A DNA stretch of 64,000 bases from Sphingomonas phyllosphaerae (GCA_036946405.1 JAQIJC010000001.1:3423501-3487500); one strand, 5' to 3'. Counted from the first letter of the stretch, positions 31,569-40,716 are shown. Notes: generated by a model not told the origin, from the sequence alone. Translations and numbers: made by a program.

Positions 31569-32650
31569 CAGGACGATTGTTGATGACCGCCGACGCGGTC
31601 GGTGGCGTCTGGCAATATGCGCTTCAGCTCGCGACCGATCTGGTTCATGCCGGCTGGTCGGTCGACGTCGCCACGCTCGGCCCCGCGCCCTCGCCCGCGC
31701 ATCACGCGCAGGCCGAGGCGGCCGGCGTCACGCTGATCGACACGCGCCTCCCGCTCGACTGGCTCGCGAAGGATGCGCAGGCGGTGGCCAACTCCGCCGA
31801 TGCGATCGCCGCGCTCGCCGCCGCACGCGCGGTCGATGTGGTGCAACTCAACCAGCCCGCGCTCGCCATCGCCGATTTCGCGATGCCGGTCGTCGCGGTC
31901 GTGCATAGCTGCGTCGCGAGCTGGTGGGAGGCGGTCGAACACGGCCCGCTCCCCGCCGATCTCGCGTGGCAGACTGAATTGGTCGCACGCGGCCTCGCGC
32001 GTGCCGATGCGATCGTTTGCCCGACCCGCGCCTTTGCCGCGACGGTCCAGCGTCTCTACGCGCTCCCGGTCGCGCCGCGCGCGATCCACAATGGTCGAAC
32101 TCTGCCCGAAGCGACCGGTGCGCTTTACGCGCGCGCCTTCACCGCCGGACGCCTGTGGGACCGCGCCAAGAATATCGAAACGCTCGATCGCGCCGCCGCC
32201 CTGCTGCCGCTGCCGTTCCGCGCCGCCGGCCCCGCGCGCGGTCCGCATGGCGAGCATCAAAAGCTCCACCATCTCGAACCGCTCGGCCGGATCAGCGACG
32301 CCGCCATCGCCGCTGCGCTGTCGACCCGCCCGATCTTCGCCTCGGCCGCTCATTACGAGCCGTTCGGGCTGGCGGTGCTGGAGGCGGCGCTGACCGGTTG
32401 CGCGCTGGTCCTGTCCGACATCCCGACCTTCCGCGAATTGTGGGACGGCGCAGCGACCTTCATAGCGGCCGACGATGCGGACGGCTTCGCACGCGCCATC
32501 GCAACCCTCGCCGCCGACACCGACCTGCGCCTCGCCCGCGGTGCGCTCGCCCGCACCCGCGCGCTCGATTACGCGCCTGAGCAGACCGCGCGTGCGATGG
32601 CCGCGCTGCTCGACCGCGTCACCGCCACCGGCGAGCGGGTCGCGGCATGA
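31565..32650 (+). CDS. GT4-type glycosyltransferase
   Basis: A 361-residue GT-B glycosyltransferase. The N-terminal domain begins LLMTADAVGGVWQYALQLAT, typical of GT4 acceptor domains. The C-terminal donor domain has the family E-x7-E region, YEPFGLAVLEAALTGCALVL near residue 266. The basic donor-phosphate site is not obvious, since the expected R/K block reads GRLWDRAKNIETLDRAAAL. GTG 31565 overlaps the previous stop and the stop overlaps the next ATG. It is in the same operon as the two epimerases, so it probably uses the nucleotide sugar they make. Confidence 0.85.
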   Translation: MTGRLLMTADAVGGVWQYALQLATDLVHAGWSVDVATLGPAPSPAHHAQAEAAGVTLIDTRLPLDWLAKDAQAVANSADAIAALAAARAVDVVQLNQPALAIADFAMPVVAVVHSCVASWWEAVEHGPLPADLAWQTELVARGLARADAIVCPTRAFAATVQRLYALPVAPRAIHNGRTLPEATGALYARAFTAGRLWDRAKNIETLDRAAALLPLPFRAAGPARGPHGEHQKLHHLEPLGRISDAAIAAALSTRPIFASAAHYEPFGLAVLEAALTGCALVLSDIPTFRELWDGAATFIAADDADGFARAIATLAADTDLRLARGALARTRALDYAPEQTARAMAALLDRVTATGERVAA

Positions 32651-33759
32651 GGCTGGTCTATTTCACCCACAGCCTCGCCTCGTGCTGGAACCACGGCAAC
32701 GCGCATTTCCTGCGCGGCGTGCTCTCCGAGCTGATCGCGCGCGGCCACGACGTCCGCGTCTACGAACCCGCCAATGCATGGAGCCTCGAAAACCTGCTCG
32801 CCGACCATGGCGAGGCCGGGCTCGACGCGTACCGCACCGCCTATCCCGAACTGTCGTCGCAGACCTTCGCCCCCGACGCTGACCTGACCGAACTGGTCGA
32901 CGACGCGGACGTGGTGATCGTCCACGAATGGAACGCGCACGATCTGGTCGCCGCGCTCGGCAAACTCCGCCGCGAGGGCGCGCGCTTCACCCTGCTGTTC
33001 CACGACACGCACCACCGCGCGGTCAGTGCGCCCGGGGAGATGCGCGCCTACGATCTCGACGGCTATGACGGCGTGCTCGCGTTCGGCGAGGCGCTGTCGC
33101 GCGTCTATCGCGGCTGGGGCTGGGGCGACCGCGTCTGGACGTGGCACGAGGCCGCCGACACCCGCCGCTTCTTCCCCGTCGACGGCGAGGCGCGCGATAA
33201 GCTCGTGTGGATCGGCAATTGGGGCGACGGCGAGCGCACCGCCGAGATCGAGAACTATCTGCTCGCTCCCGCGCGCGATGCCGGCTTGCCGCTCGACATC
33301 TACGGCGTCCGCTATCCCGACGACGGCAAGGCGATGCTCGCCGCCTATCGCGCGCGCTATCACGGCTGGGCACCCAACGCCGCCGCACCCGCGCTGTTCG
33401 CGCGTGCGCTGGCGACCGTCCACGTCCCGCGCCGCTATTACACGACGATCCTGCCCGGCATCCCGACGATCCGCGTCTTCGAAGCGCTCGCCTGCGGCCT
33501 GCCGCTCGCCAGCGCACCATGGGACGATGCCGAGCAGCTCTTCCGCCCCGGCACCGACTTCCTGTTCGCGCAGACCCCCGACGACATGACGCGCATCCTC
33601 CGCGACCTGCGCCACGACCCCGCCCTTCGCGCGTCGCTCGCTGCCGCCGGGCTCGAAACCATTCGCGCGCGCCACACCTGCGCGCACCGCGTCGACGAAC
33701 TGCTGGCAATCCTCGCGCAGCTCGACGCCCCCTCCCATTCACGGAGCATTCCAGCGTGA
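32647..33759 (+). CDS. CgeB-like glycosyltransferase (copy 1)
   Basis: A 370-residue GT-B-type protein related to the CgeB/DUF3880 group. It starts RLVYFTHSLASCWNHGNAHF, has LVWIGNWGDGERTAEIENYL near residue 187 and ends in a donor domain, TIRVFEALACGLPLASAPWD near 275, with the Glu typical of this clan. It is cytoplasmic with no membrane helix. Overlaps of four bases on both sides show tight coupling. It is one of three consecutive CgeB-like proteins, which are divergent from one another and so probably add different residues or use different acceptors. Confidence 0.82.
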   Translation: MRLVYFTHSLASCWNHGNAHFLRGVLSELIARGHDVRVYEPANAWSLENLLADHGEAGLDAYRTAYPELSSQTFAPDADLTELVDDADVVIVHEWNAHDLVAALGKLRREGARFTLLFHDTHHRAVSAPGEMRAYDLDGYDGVLAFGEALSRVYRGWGWGDRVWTWHEAADTRRFFPVDGEARDKLVWIGNWGDGERTAEIENYLLAPARDAGLPLDIYGVRYPDDGKAMLAAYRARYHGWAPNAAAPALFARALATVHVPRRYYTTILPGIPTIRVFEALACGLPLASAPWDDAEQLFRPGTDFLFAQTPDDMTRILRDLRHDPALRASLAAAGLETIRARHTCAHRVDELLAILAQLDAPSHSRSIPA

Positions 33760-34844
33760 AGATCGCCTTCTACGGGTCCAGCCTGCTGTCCTCCTACTGG
33801 AACGGTGCGGCGACCTATTACCGCGGCATCCTGCGCGCGCTCGGCGAGCGCGGCTATGACATCACCTTCTACGAACCCGACGCGTTCGAGCGGCAGCAGC
33901 ATCGCGACATCGATCCGCCGGCTTACGCCAAGGTCGTCGTCTACCCCGCGACGCCCGACGCGCTCCGCGAGGTGCTGGCGGAGGCGGCACACGCCGATAT
34001 CGTCGTCAAGGCGAACGGCGTCGGCGTGTTCGACCGCGAATTGCTCGAAGGCATCATCGCGCACGCCCGCCCCGAGGCGCTCAAGATCTTCTGGGACGTC
34101 GACGCCGCCGCGACGCTCGACGAGATGCGCGCCGACCCCGATCACCCGGTCACCGCCGCGCTGCCGCACCTCGACATGGTGCTCACCTACGGTGGCGGCG
34201 ACCCGGTCGTGAACGCCTATCGCGGTTTCGGCGCGGCGCAGTGCATCCCCGTCTACAACGCGCTCGATCCGCAAACCCATCATCCGGTCCCCGCCGACGA
34301 CCGCTTCGCCTGCGACCTCGCCTTCCTCGGCAACCGCCTTCCCGACCGCGAGGCGCGCGTCGAGGAATTCTTCCTCCGCCCCGCCGGGTTGCTCCCGCAG
34401 CAGAGTTTCCTGATCGGCGGCAACGGCTGGGACAGCAAGGCAATGCCCGGCAACGTCCGCCACCGCGGCCATGTCTTCACCGCCGAGCACAACGCCTTCA
34501 ACTGCACGCCGCGCGCGGTCCTCAACGTCGCGCGCGATTCGATGGCGCACATCGGCTTCTCGCCTGCGACCCGCGTCTTTGAAGCCGCCGGCGCAGCCGC
34601 CTGCCTCATCACCGATGCGTGGGAGGGGATCGAGCTGTTTCTCACCCCCGACCACGAGGTGCTGGTCGCACGCGACGGACAGGACGTGGCCGACCATCTC
34701 GCCGCGCTGACCACCGAGCGCGCGCAAGCGATCGGCCAGGCCGCGCTCAAGCGCGTGCTCGCCGAACACACCTACGACCTGCGCGGCGCGCAGGTCGACA
34801 CGCTCTTCAAGGCGCATGTCGCCCGCCAGCGCGAGGCCGCGTAA
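33756..34844 (+). CDS. CgeB-like glycosyltransferase (copy 2)
   Basis: A 362-residue protein of the same group. The N-terminus KIAFYGSSLLSSYWNGAATY parallels copy 1 (the SS-W-G pattern). FACDLAFLGNRLPDREARVE near residue 183 and SPATRVFEAAGAAACLITDA near 269 are the donor-domain blocks, followed by WEGIELFLTPDHEVLVA. GTG 33756 overlaps the previous stop by four bases; the next ATG overlaps its TAA by one. The function within the glycan cluster is inferred from context. Confidence 0.82.
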   Translation: MKIAFYGSSLLSSYWNGAATYYRGILRALGERGYDITFYEPDAFERQQHRDIDPPAYAKVVVYPATPDALREVLAEAAHADIVVKANGVGVFDRELLEGIIAHARPEALKIFWDVDAAATLDEMRADPDHPVTAALPHLDMVLTYGGGDPVVNAYRGFGAAQCIPVYNALDPQTHHPVPADDRFACDLAFLGNRLPDREARVEEFFLRPAGLLPQQSFLIGGNGWDSKAMPGNVRHRGHVFTAEHNAFNCTPRAVLNVARDSMAHIGFSPATRVFEAAGAAACLITDAWEGIELFLTPDHEVLVARDGQDVADHLAALTTERAQAIGQAALKRVLAEHTYDLRGAQVDTLFKAHVARQREAA

Positions 34845-35911
34845 TGAAGCTCGTCGTCCTCGGCCTCTCGCTCAGCTCCAGCTGGGGCAACGGCCACGCC
34901 ACCACCTTCCGCGCCTTGCTCCGCGCCTTCGCCGCGCGCGGGCATGAGGTGCTGTTCCTCGAACGCGACATGCCCTGGTATGCCGCGCATCGCGACGAAC
35001 CCGCCCCCGATTACTGCCGCCTCGAACTCTACGACAGCCTCGCCGCGCTGGCGGACTGGCGCGCGGAGATCGAGCAGGCCGATGCGGTGATGGTCGGTTC
35101 CTACGTTCCCGACGGCGTCGAGGTCGGCAAGCTGGTCCAGCAATGGGCGCGCGGCGTCACGACCTTCTACGACATCGACACGCCGGTCACGCTCGCCAAG
35201 CTCGCGCGCGGGGCGTGCGATTACGTCTCGCCCGAGGTGATCCCCGGCTATGACGTCTATTGCTCGTTCACCGGCGGCCCGACGCTGCGGCTGATCGAGG
35301 AACGCTACAAGAGCCCCGCCGCGCGCGCGCTCTATTGCTCGGTCGACGCCGACCGCTACCGCCCGACCGGCACGGCCAAGCGCTGGGACCTGTCGTATCT
35401 CGGGACCTATAGCGACGATCGCCAGCCAACGCTCGAACGCCTGCTGATCGAGCCCGCGCGCCGCCATCCGGAGAAGCGCTTCGTCGTCGCCGGCCCGCAA
35501 TATCCCGCCACGATCGACTGGCCCGCCAACGTCGAGCGGATCGAGCACCTTCCGCCGGCCGATCACGCCGATTTCTATTCGGCAAGCCGCGCGACGCTCA
35601 ACGTCACCCGCGCCGATATGATCGCCGCCGGCTGGTCGCCGTCGGTACGGCTGTTCGAGGCGACTGCCTGCGGCACGCCGATCGTCTCGGATCGCTGGCC
35701 CGGGATCGAGGAACTGCTCACGCCCGACGCCGAGATCCTGCTCGCCGACACCAGCGACGATGTCGCCGCGGCGCTCGCCCGCCCCGATCTCGACGCGATC
35801 GGCACCGCCGGCCGCGCGCGCGTTCTCGCCGAACACACCGCCCACCACCGCGCCGCCGAACTGGAAGCGCATCTGCGCGAAGCGGCGAGGTCGAGGCTCG
35901 CGACCGCCTAA
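34844..35911 (+). CDS. CgeB-like glycosyltransferase (copy 3)
   Basis: A 355-residue protein of the same group and the last gene of the operon. The N-terminus KLVVLGLSLSSSWGNGHATT is followed by a short Rossmann domain. WDLSYLGTYSDDRQPTLERL near residue 180 and SPSVRLFEATACGTPIVSDR near 265 match copies 1 and 2. The start codon shares one base with the previous stop (TAATG). All three lack transmembrane helices, so the product is assembled in the cytoplasm. An EcfG-type promoter for the next gene begins ten bases after its stop. Confidence 0.82.
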   Translation: MKLVVLGLSLSSSWGNGHATTFRALLRAFAARGHEVLFLERDMPWYAAHRDEPAPDYCRLELYDSLAALADWRAEIEQADAVMVGSYVPDGVEVGKLVQQWARGVTTFYDIDTPVTLAKLARGACDYVSPEVIPGYDVYCSFTGGPTLRLIEERYKSPAARALYCSVDADRYRPTGTAKRWDLSYLGTYSDDRQPTLERLLIEPARRHPEKRFVVAGPQYPATIDWPANVERIEHLPPADHADFYSASRATLNVTRADMIAAGWSPSVRLFEATACGTPIVSDRWPGIEELLTPDAEILLADTSDDVAAALARPDLDAIGTAGRARVLAEHTAHHRAAELEAHLREAARSRLATA

Positions 35912-35920
35912 AACTTGTGC

Positions 35921-35946
35921 GGAACGAACCGCTCTTGATCCCGGTT
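35921..35946 (+). promoter_or_regulatory. EcfG-type promoter
   Basis: GGAAC (35921-35925), 16 bases, CGGTT (35942-35946), about 33 bp before the CsbD-like gene. CsbD-type genes are common general-stress targets, which supports the call. Confidence 0.55.
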
Positions 35947-35978
35947 ATGCCCCGCGAACCCAAACAAGGAGATGTTCG

Positions 35979-36251
35979 ATGAACAGCGACACGCTGACCG
36001 GCACGACCACCGATCTGGGCGGCAAGCTCAAGGAAGGCCTCGGCAAGGCATTCGGGGACGACAAGCTGCGCGCCGAAGGCACCGCCGACCGCGCCGAGGG
36101 CACCGTCCAGAAGACCTATGGCGAGGCCAAGGACAGCGTCCGTCCGCTGATCGACCAGGCGCGCCGGTTCATGAACGAGCGTCCGTTCGCCGCCGCCGCT
36201 GTGGGTGGCGTGATCGGCCTCGCGCTGCTCAACACGCTGCGCGGCAAGTAA
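35979..36251 (+). CDS. CsbD-like stress protein with C-terminal membrane segment
   Basis: A 90-residue protein. Residues 1-55 match CsbD-type small stress proteins (GGKLKEGLGKAFGDDKLRAE, GTADRAEGTVQKTYGEAKD). The C-terminal part (FAAAAVGGVIGLALLNTL) is a single hydrophobic segment of the ElaB/YqjD style. The role is likely general stress, possibly membrane-associated; the mechanism is unknown. AAGGAG lies seven bases before the ATG, and an EcfG-type promoter lies upstream. Confidence 0.88.
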   Translation: MNSDTLTGTTTDLGGKLKEGLGKAFGDDKLRAEGTADRAEGTVQKTYGEAKDSVRPLIDQARRFMNERPFAAAAVGGVIGLALLNTLRGK

Positions 36252-36260
36252 AACGCGGCG

Positions 36261-36284
36261 AGGAGGGGAGCCGCCTCCCCTCCT
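36261..36284 (+). terminator. Terminator-like hairpin
   Basis: AGGAGGGGAG and CTCCCCTCCT form a perfect 10-bp stem with a CCGC loop ten bases after the CsbD-like stop. Only a short pyrimidine tract follows. Confidence 0.65.
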
Positions 36285-36343
36285 TCCGTGCTTCCGAAGC
36301 GCAGCGAACGGTCGCGCTTCTCTCGGTCAGACGACCTTATTCC

Positions 36344-36727
36344 CTACGCCGCTCGACGCCCCGCCGCGCACCCGCGCAGCGCATCCGCCAACGCACTGGG
36401 CGCGCTCGGCTTCGGACAGACCACCGCTCCCGGATAGCGCTGGCGCAGCGCGACATCGTCGGCGTGCCCCGAATGGAACAGCAACGGCACGCCCGCGGCA
36501 CTCAGCCGGTCCGCCGCCGGAAACACCGGCCCGTCCGCCAGCCGCACGTCCAATACCGCCGCCGCGAATCCCGCCGCATGCGCCGCGATCGCCGCCTCTG
36601 CCTCCGATACGGTCGCACACGGCCCTACCACCCGGAACCCGGCTTCCTCGATCGTCTCCTGAAGATCGAGCGCAATGAACAATTCGTCCTCGACCAGCAG
36701 GACGTCGGCGGTGGCGAGATCAGTCAC
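36344..36727 (-). CDS. Stand-alone response-regulator receiver
   Basis: A 127-residue single receiver domain with no output domain. The acidic patch is VLLVEDELFIALD, the phospho-acceptor Asp is in FAAAVLDVRLADG near residue 60 and the conserved Lys is in VVCPKPSAPSAL. The Ser/Thr switch is in PLLFHSGHAD. Single receivers of this type pair with HWE/HisKA_2 kinases. Its ATG overlaps the stop of the kinase fusion gene by eight bases, so it is the likely phospho-acceptor. Confidence 0.9.
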   Translation of the reverse strand: MTDLATADVLLVEDELFIALDLQETIEEAGFRVVGPCATVSEAEAAIAAHAAGFAAAVLDVRLADGPVFPAADRLSAAGVPLLFHSGHADDVALRQRYPGAVVCPKPSAPSALADALRGCAAGRRAA

Positions 36728-39700
36728 GCGCCAGCACGCTCGCCGGCAGTTTCATGCGCAACCGAAACGATCGTCCCATTACCTCGCTCCATACTTCGCC
36801 CGACAGTTGGCGGACACTCGTCTCGACCAGTAACGATCCGAACCCGCGTTGCGACCCGTCCGCTTCCTGATCCCCGCGTCCGACCTCGTCCCAGTCCACC
36901 GCCAGCCCGGGCTCGGTCAGGCGCCAGCGGACGGCGAGGCCGGTGCTGTCTCCGGCACCGCCCTGCCCACACAACGCGCCATATTTCACCGAATTGGTCG
37001 CCCATTCGTGGAGGATCAGCGCCAGCGACGACAGGCATTGGCGGTTGAGCGCGACCGTCGGTCCCTCGACGACGATATCCGAATGGTCGCGGTACGGCGC
37101 GAGCGTCGCCTCGACCAGTTCGCGCAGCCCGATCGCCTGCGGCTGCCCGGCGGGCGAGGCGAGCGAGTGCGCCGCGCCCAACGCCGCGATGCGATGCCGC
37201 AGGTCGGTCGAGAAAGAACGCACCTCGTCATGGTTGCGCGCCGCGACCGTGATCATCCCGGCGATGACCGCAAACAGGTTCTTCACGCGGTGGTTCATCT
37301 CGCGCAGCATCAACTCGCGCGTTTCCGCCAGCGTATAGTCGGGCGTGACGTCGATCGACACGCCGACCAGCCGCGGCGGGTTGCTGCCCGCCACCACGCG
37401 ACCGAACCCCTTCACCCAGCGCGTCTCGCCCGCGACCGGGCGCAGCCGGAACGTCGCCTCATAGTCGCCGTTGCGCTCGACCGCCTGCCGCAACGCGGTT
37501 TCCACCGCGCCCCGGTCGTCGGGGTCGATCCGGTCGAGCAACGGATCGATCCGCTCCGCGTCCTCGCCGGCGACATCGAACAATTGCCGCTCGACCGCGT
37601 CGAGCACCGCCTCGCCCGTTTCGAGACAATATTCCCACACCCCGATCCCGGCCGCCTTGATCGCGAGATCGAGCCGCTCGCGCTCGGCGGCGAGCTGTCG
37701 TTCCAGCGACAGCGCCTCGGTAATGTCGGTCAGCACCAGCGTCGTGCCATCGATCGCGCCGGTCTGGGTACGATACGGCAACACGCGCAACGACAGCACG
37801 CGCTCGCCGTCCTTCGTCGTCACGCGCCGCTGCGTCGCCGGCGCGCCGGCCGCCACGGCGCGTGCATCCTCCATATAGTCGCTGCCCTGCAGCCGGCTCG
37901 CGACATCGCTCAGCGGTCGTCCGCGATCGGCGGGCTGCAGCGGGAAGATCGACACCGCGGCGTCGGTATAGGTCCGCACCTTCAACTGGCCGTCGAGCAC
38001 CACCACCGCCAATTCGGTGGACTGGTGGAAATTGCGCAGGTCGGACAGCGCGACCGTCAATTGCTCAACCTTGCTCTTCAACTCGTCGTTGACGGTCGAC
38101 AATTCCTCGTTCGTCGATTGAAGCTCCTCGTTCATCGACATCATTTCTTCGTTGGAGCTTTTCAACTCCTCATTCGCGGTTTCCAGTTCCTCGATCGCCG
38201 AGCGCAGCCGATGCCGCGTCAGCCGCAATTCGTCCTCGATCGCCTCCAGATGGTCGCCGCTGGCGGAAAGATCGGTCAGCTCGTTCTGATCCGACGGCCG
38301 GAACGCCCCGCTGTCGCGGAAGACGAACAGCAGCGTGCCGTCGCCCAGCGGGTCGCAGATCACCTCGACCGGCTGGACGCCGTAGTCGGCTTCGACCTCC
38401 ACATCGCGCGCCACCACGCGTCGTCGCTCGTCGCGCGCCTGCCGCAGCAACGGACCGATCACCGTGCGCAATCCGGGCCGCGCGAGGTTGATCGCGCTGC
38501 TCCCGCCGGTGCGTGTGACCGGAAATTCGAAGTAGCGGCTCAGCTTGCCATAGGCCGCCGTGATCCCGCCGTCCTGATCGACGATCAGGCTGGCCGGTGC
38601 GTAGCGATCGACGATCCGGCGAATTGCGACGCTCTCGGCGCTCAGCGACGCGGTGTCGCCACGGCTCTCGCGCTCACGTCGCGGGCCGATCGCGCGCGCG
38701 CTGCCGGGCAGATCGATCGGGTAGCTCGGCGCGCCCGGCGCGCGTTCGAACAACCGCGCGTGCTGGTCGACCACCGTGAACAGCTGCTCGAACCGGCCGA
38801 TGCTCTCCGACGGGCCGAGAAACAGGAACCCGCCAGGACGCAGCGCATAATGGAACAGCGGCATCACCGATTGCTGCAGGCGATCGTCGAAATAGATCAG
38901 CAGGTTACGGCACGATACCAGATCGACGCGCGAAAAGGGCGGGTCCTTGACCAGGCTGTGGCTCGAAAAGCGGATCATGTCGCGGATCTGGCTCGTGATC
39001 GTGAAGCGCTCGGCATGGGGAACGGTGTAGCGCTCGCGCAAATCGGGCGGCAGGTCGACGAGCGCCGCCGCCGGATAGCTGCCTTCGCGGGCGATCGCCA
39101 GCATCTGCTCGTCGATGTCGGTCGCGAAGATCTGCACCGCCAGCGGCAGATCGGCCTTGCGCGCCGCCTCCGCGAACAGCATCGCGATCGTATAGGCTTC
39201 CTCGCCGCTCGAACAGCCCGGCACCCAGACGCGCAGATCGTCTTCGGTGGTGCGGCCGATCAGCAACGGCTCGATCACCTGCTTGCGCAGCGTCTCGAAC
39301 GCATCGGCATCGCGGAAGAAGCGCGTGACGTTGATGAGCAGGTCGCGAAACAGCGCCGCGCACTCGGCCGAATCGCCGCGCACCCGCGCCAGATAGTCCC
39401 GCCCGGTGTCGATCCCCAGCACGTGCATCCGCCGCTCGACACGGCGGATCAGCGTCGAACGCTTGTAGCCCGAGAAATCGTGTCCGATCGCGGTGCGCAG
39501 CACGCGGCACAGATCGTCGACATGATCCGCGACCACCCCGGCCTCGGCCGCGCCCGGCTCGGTATTACGGCGCTGGAAGAAGGCTTGCAGGCACTCCAGG
39601 ATCTCGCCCGCTGGCTTGACGAAGTCGATCAGCCCGGTGCCGACCGCCGACAGCGGCATCCCGTCGTAGCGGGCGCTCTCCGGCTGCTGGACGACCCCGA

Positions 39701-40166
39701 CCCCGCCGTTTTCCTTGATCGCCCGCAGCCCGGTGGTCCCGTCCGCGCCGGTGCCCGACAGGATCACGCACGCCGCGTTCGACTGCTGGTCGCCGGCCAG
39801 CGACTGGAAGAAGTCGTCGATCGGCCGCCGCATCCCGCGCGGCTGCGCGAAGTCGGTCAGCTCCAGCACACCGTTGCGGATCGCCAGGCCGCGCCCGGGC
39901 GGAATGATATAGACGGTATCGGCCTCGATCCGCTCGCCGCCGGCGCTCTGCAACACCCGCAAGCTGGTCGCCCGATCGAGCAACTCCGCCAACATGCTCT
40001 CGTGATTGGGATCGAGGTGCTGGACCACCACGAATGCCAGCCCGGTCGGGCGTTGCGCGGGGGCGAGCATTTCGCGCAACGCCTCCAGCCCACCCGCCGA
40101 TGCGCCGATCCCGACCACCGGCACGCCGATGGTGGCCGCGTGGTCGGCCGCGCCGTGGTTAGGCAC
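36720..40166 (-). CDS. CheB-CheR-PAS-HWE histidine kinase fusion
   Basis: A 1148-residue multidomain sensor. It has a CheB methylesterase domain (about 12-190; VVGIGASAGGLEALREM, VVQHLDPNHESML) and a CheR methyltransferase domain (about 205-480; DVDLVSCRNLLIYFD-type block near 408). A PAS-like region and a long coiled coil follow (about 640-715; ETANEELKSSNEEMMSMNEE). Next are two PAS segments (about 725-960) and an HWE-type kinase (REMNHRVKNLFAVIAGM, HEWATNSVKYGAL, GFGSLLVETSVRQLSG). GTG 40166 overlaps the LOV gene stop by eight bases. Such fusions are known in alphaproteobacteria; here light or redox input through the upstream LOV protein is plausible. Confidence 0.92.
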   Translation of the reverse strand: MPNHGAADHAATIGVPVVGIGASAGGLEALREMLAPAQRPTGLAFVVVQHLDPNHESMLAELLDRATSLRVLQSAGGERIEADTVYIIPPGRGLAIRNGVLELTDFAQPRGMRRPIDDFFQSLAGDQQSNAACVILSGTGADGTTGLRAIKENGGVGVVQQPESARYDGMPLSAVGTGLIDFVKPAGEILECLQAFFQRRNTEPGAAEAGVVADHVDDLCRVLRTAIGHDFSGYKRSTLIRRVERRMHVLGIDTGRDYLARVRGDSAECAALFRDLLINVTRFFRDADAFETLRKQVIEPLLIGRTTEDDLRVWVPGCSSGEEAYTIAMLFAEAARKADLPLAVQIFATDIDEQMLAIAREGSYPAAALVDLPPDLRERYTVPHAERFTITSQIRDMIRFSSHSLVKDPPFSRVDLVSCRNLLIYFDDRLQQSVMPLFHYALRPGGFLFLGPSESIGRFEQLFTVVDQHARLFERAPGAPSYPIDLPGSARAIGPRRERESRGDTASLSAESVAIRRIVDRYAPASLIVDQDGGITAAYGKLSRYFEFPVTRTGGSSAINLARPGLRTVIGPLLRQARDERRRVVARDVEVEADYGVQPVEVICDPLGDGTLLFVFRDSGAFRPSDQNELTDLSASGDHLEAIEDELRLTRHRLRSAIEELETANEELKSSNEEMMSMNEELQSTNEELSTVNDELKSKVEQLTVALSDLRNFHQSTELAVVVLDGQLKVRTYTDAAVSIFPLQPADRGRPLSDVASRLQGSDYMEDARAVAAGAPATQRRVTTKDGERVLSLRVLPYRTQTGAIDGTTLVLTDITEALSLERQLAAERERLDLAIKAAGIGVWEYCLETGEAVLDAVERQLFDVAGEDAERIDPLLDRIDPDDRGAVETALRQAVERNGDYEATFRLRPVAGETRWVKGFGRVVAGSNPPRLVGVSIDVTPDYTLAETRELMLREMNHRVKNLFAVIAGMITVAARNHDEVRSFSTDLRHRIAALGAAHSLASPAGQPQAIGLRELVEATLAPYRDHSDIVVEGPTVALNRQCLSSLALILHEWATNSVKYGALCGQGGAGDSTGLAVRWRLTEPGLAVDWDEVGRGDQEADGSQRGFGSLLVETSVRQLSGEVWSEVMGRSFRLRMKLPASVLARD

Positions 40167-40716
40167 CGCCGGCGTACTCCAGTCCCGCCAGCATCACCTT
40201 GGCCTGTGCCACGGTCGCCGCGCTGTTGGCGATCGTCAGCAACGTTCCCTCGACGACGATCCCGGCCTCGCCCACGATCGGGGTCAGCCGTCCCAGTGCC
40301 TGCCCGAGTGCCTCGTCATACTCGCTCAACAGATCGGGTTGCGAGCGGCTGACGTCGAATTGCGAGGCGAAGATATAGCTCGGCGTGCCGTCGGTCGTGC
40401 GCAGCCGCGACATATAGAGCAGGTTGACGAACGGCGTGCCGTCCTTGCGGAAGTTGACGATCAGCGTGCGGACATTCTCCTGCGCCGGATTGCCAAGGAA
40501 CTCGCGCAGCCGCGCGCGCGGCTCCTCGTTGGCGGCCGACTTCTGGAGCAGGCGGCAATTCCGTCCGATCACGTCTTCGCGATCATAGCCGGTCAGCGCG
40601 CAGAACCGGTCGCTGACCGCCACCAGCGGATTGTCGTCCTCGGCGGACGCGATCGCCAGCGCGACCCGCGACGGGCGCAGATAGTCGAGCAAGGCGGCAG
40701 GAAGGTCGGGGATCAC
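40159..40716 (-). CDS. LOV-domain (blue-light) protein
   Basis: A 185-residue PAS/LOV protein. The flavin-binding signature is GRNCRLLQ, with the photo-adduct Cys near residue 54. The partner blocks are NFRKDGTPFVNLLYMSRL near 88 and SYIFASQFDVSRSQ near 110, matching the Asn and Gln that hold the FMN. About 60 C-terminal residues form helices without a known output domain. GTG 40716 is preferred since GGAG lies five bases upstream; GTG 40722 overlaps that signal. It is the first gene of an operon with the CheB-CheR-kinase fusion, to which it probably signals. Confidence 0.88.
   Translation of the reverse strand: MIPDLPAALLDYLRPSRVALAIASAEDDNPLVAVSDRFCALTGYDREDVIGRNCRLLQKSAANEEPRARLREFLGNPAQENVRTLIVNFRKDGTPFVNLLYMSRLRTTDGTPSYIFASQFDVSRSQPDLLSEYDEALGQALGRLTPIVGEAGIVVEGTLLTIANSAATVAQAKVMLAGLEYAGGA

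Noticed and set aside
36849..40352. Open frame of over 1100 codons antisense to the kinase fusion
   Set aside because: It mirrors the third-position GC pattern of the minus-strand gene and shows low-complexity Arg/His/Gln content. The minus-strand product has recognisable CheB, CheR and kinase domains.
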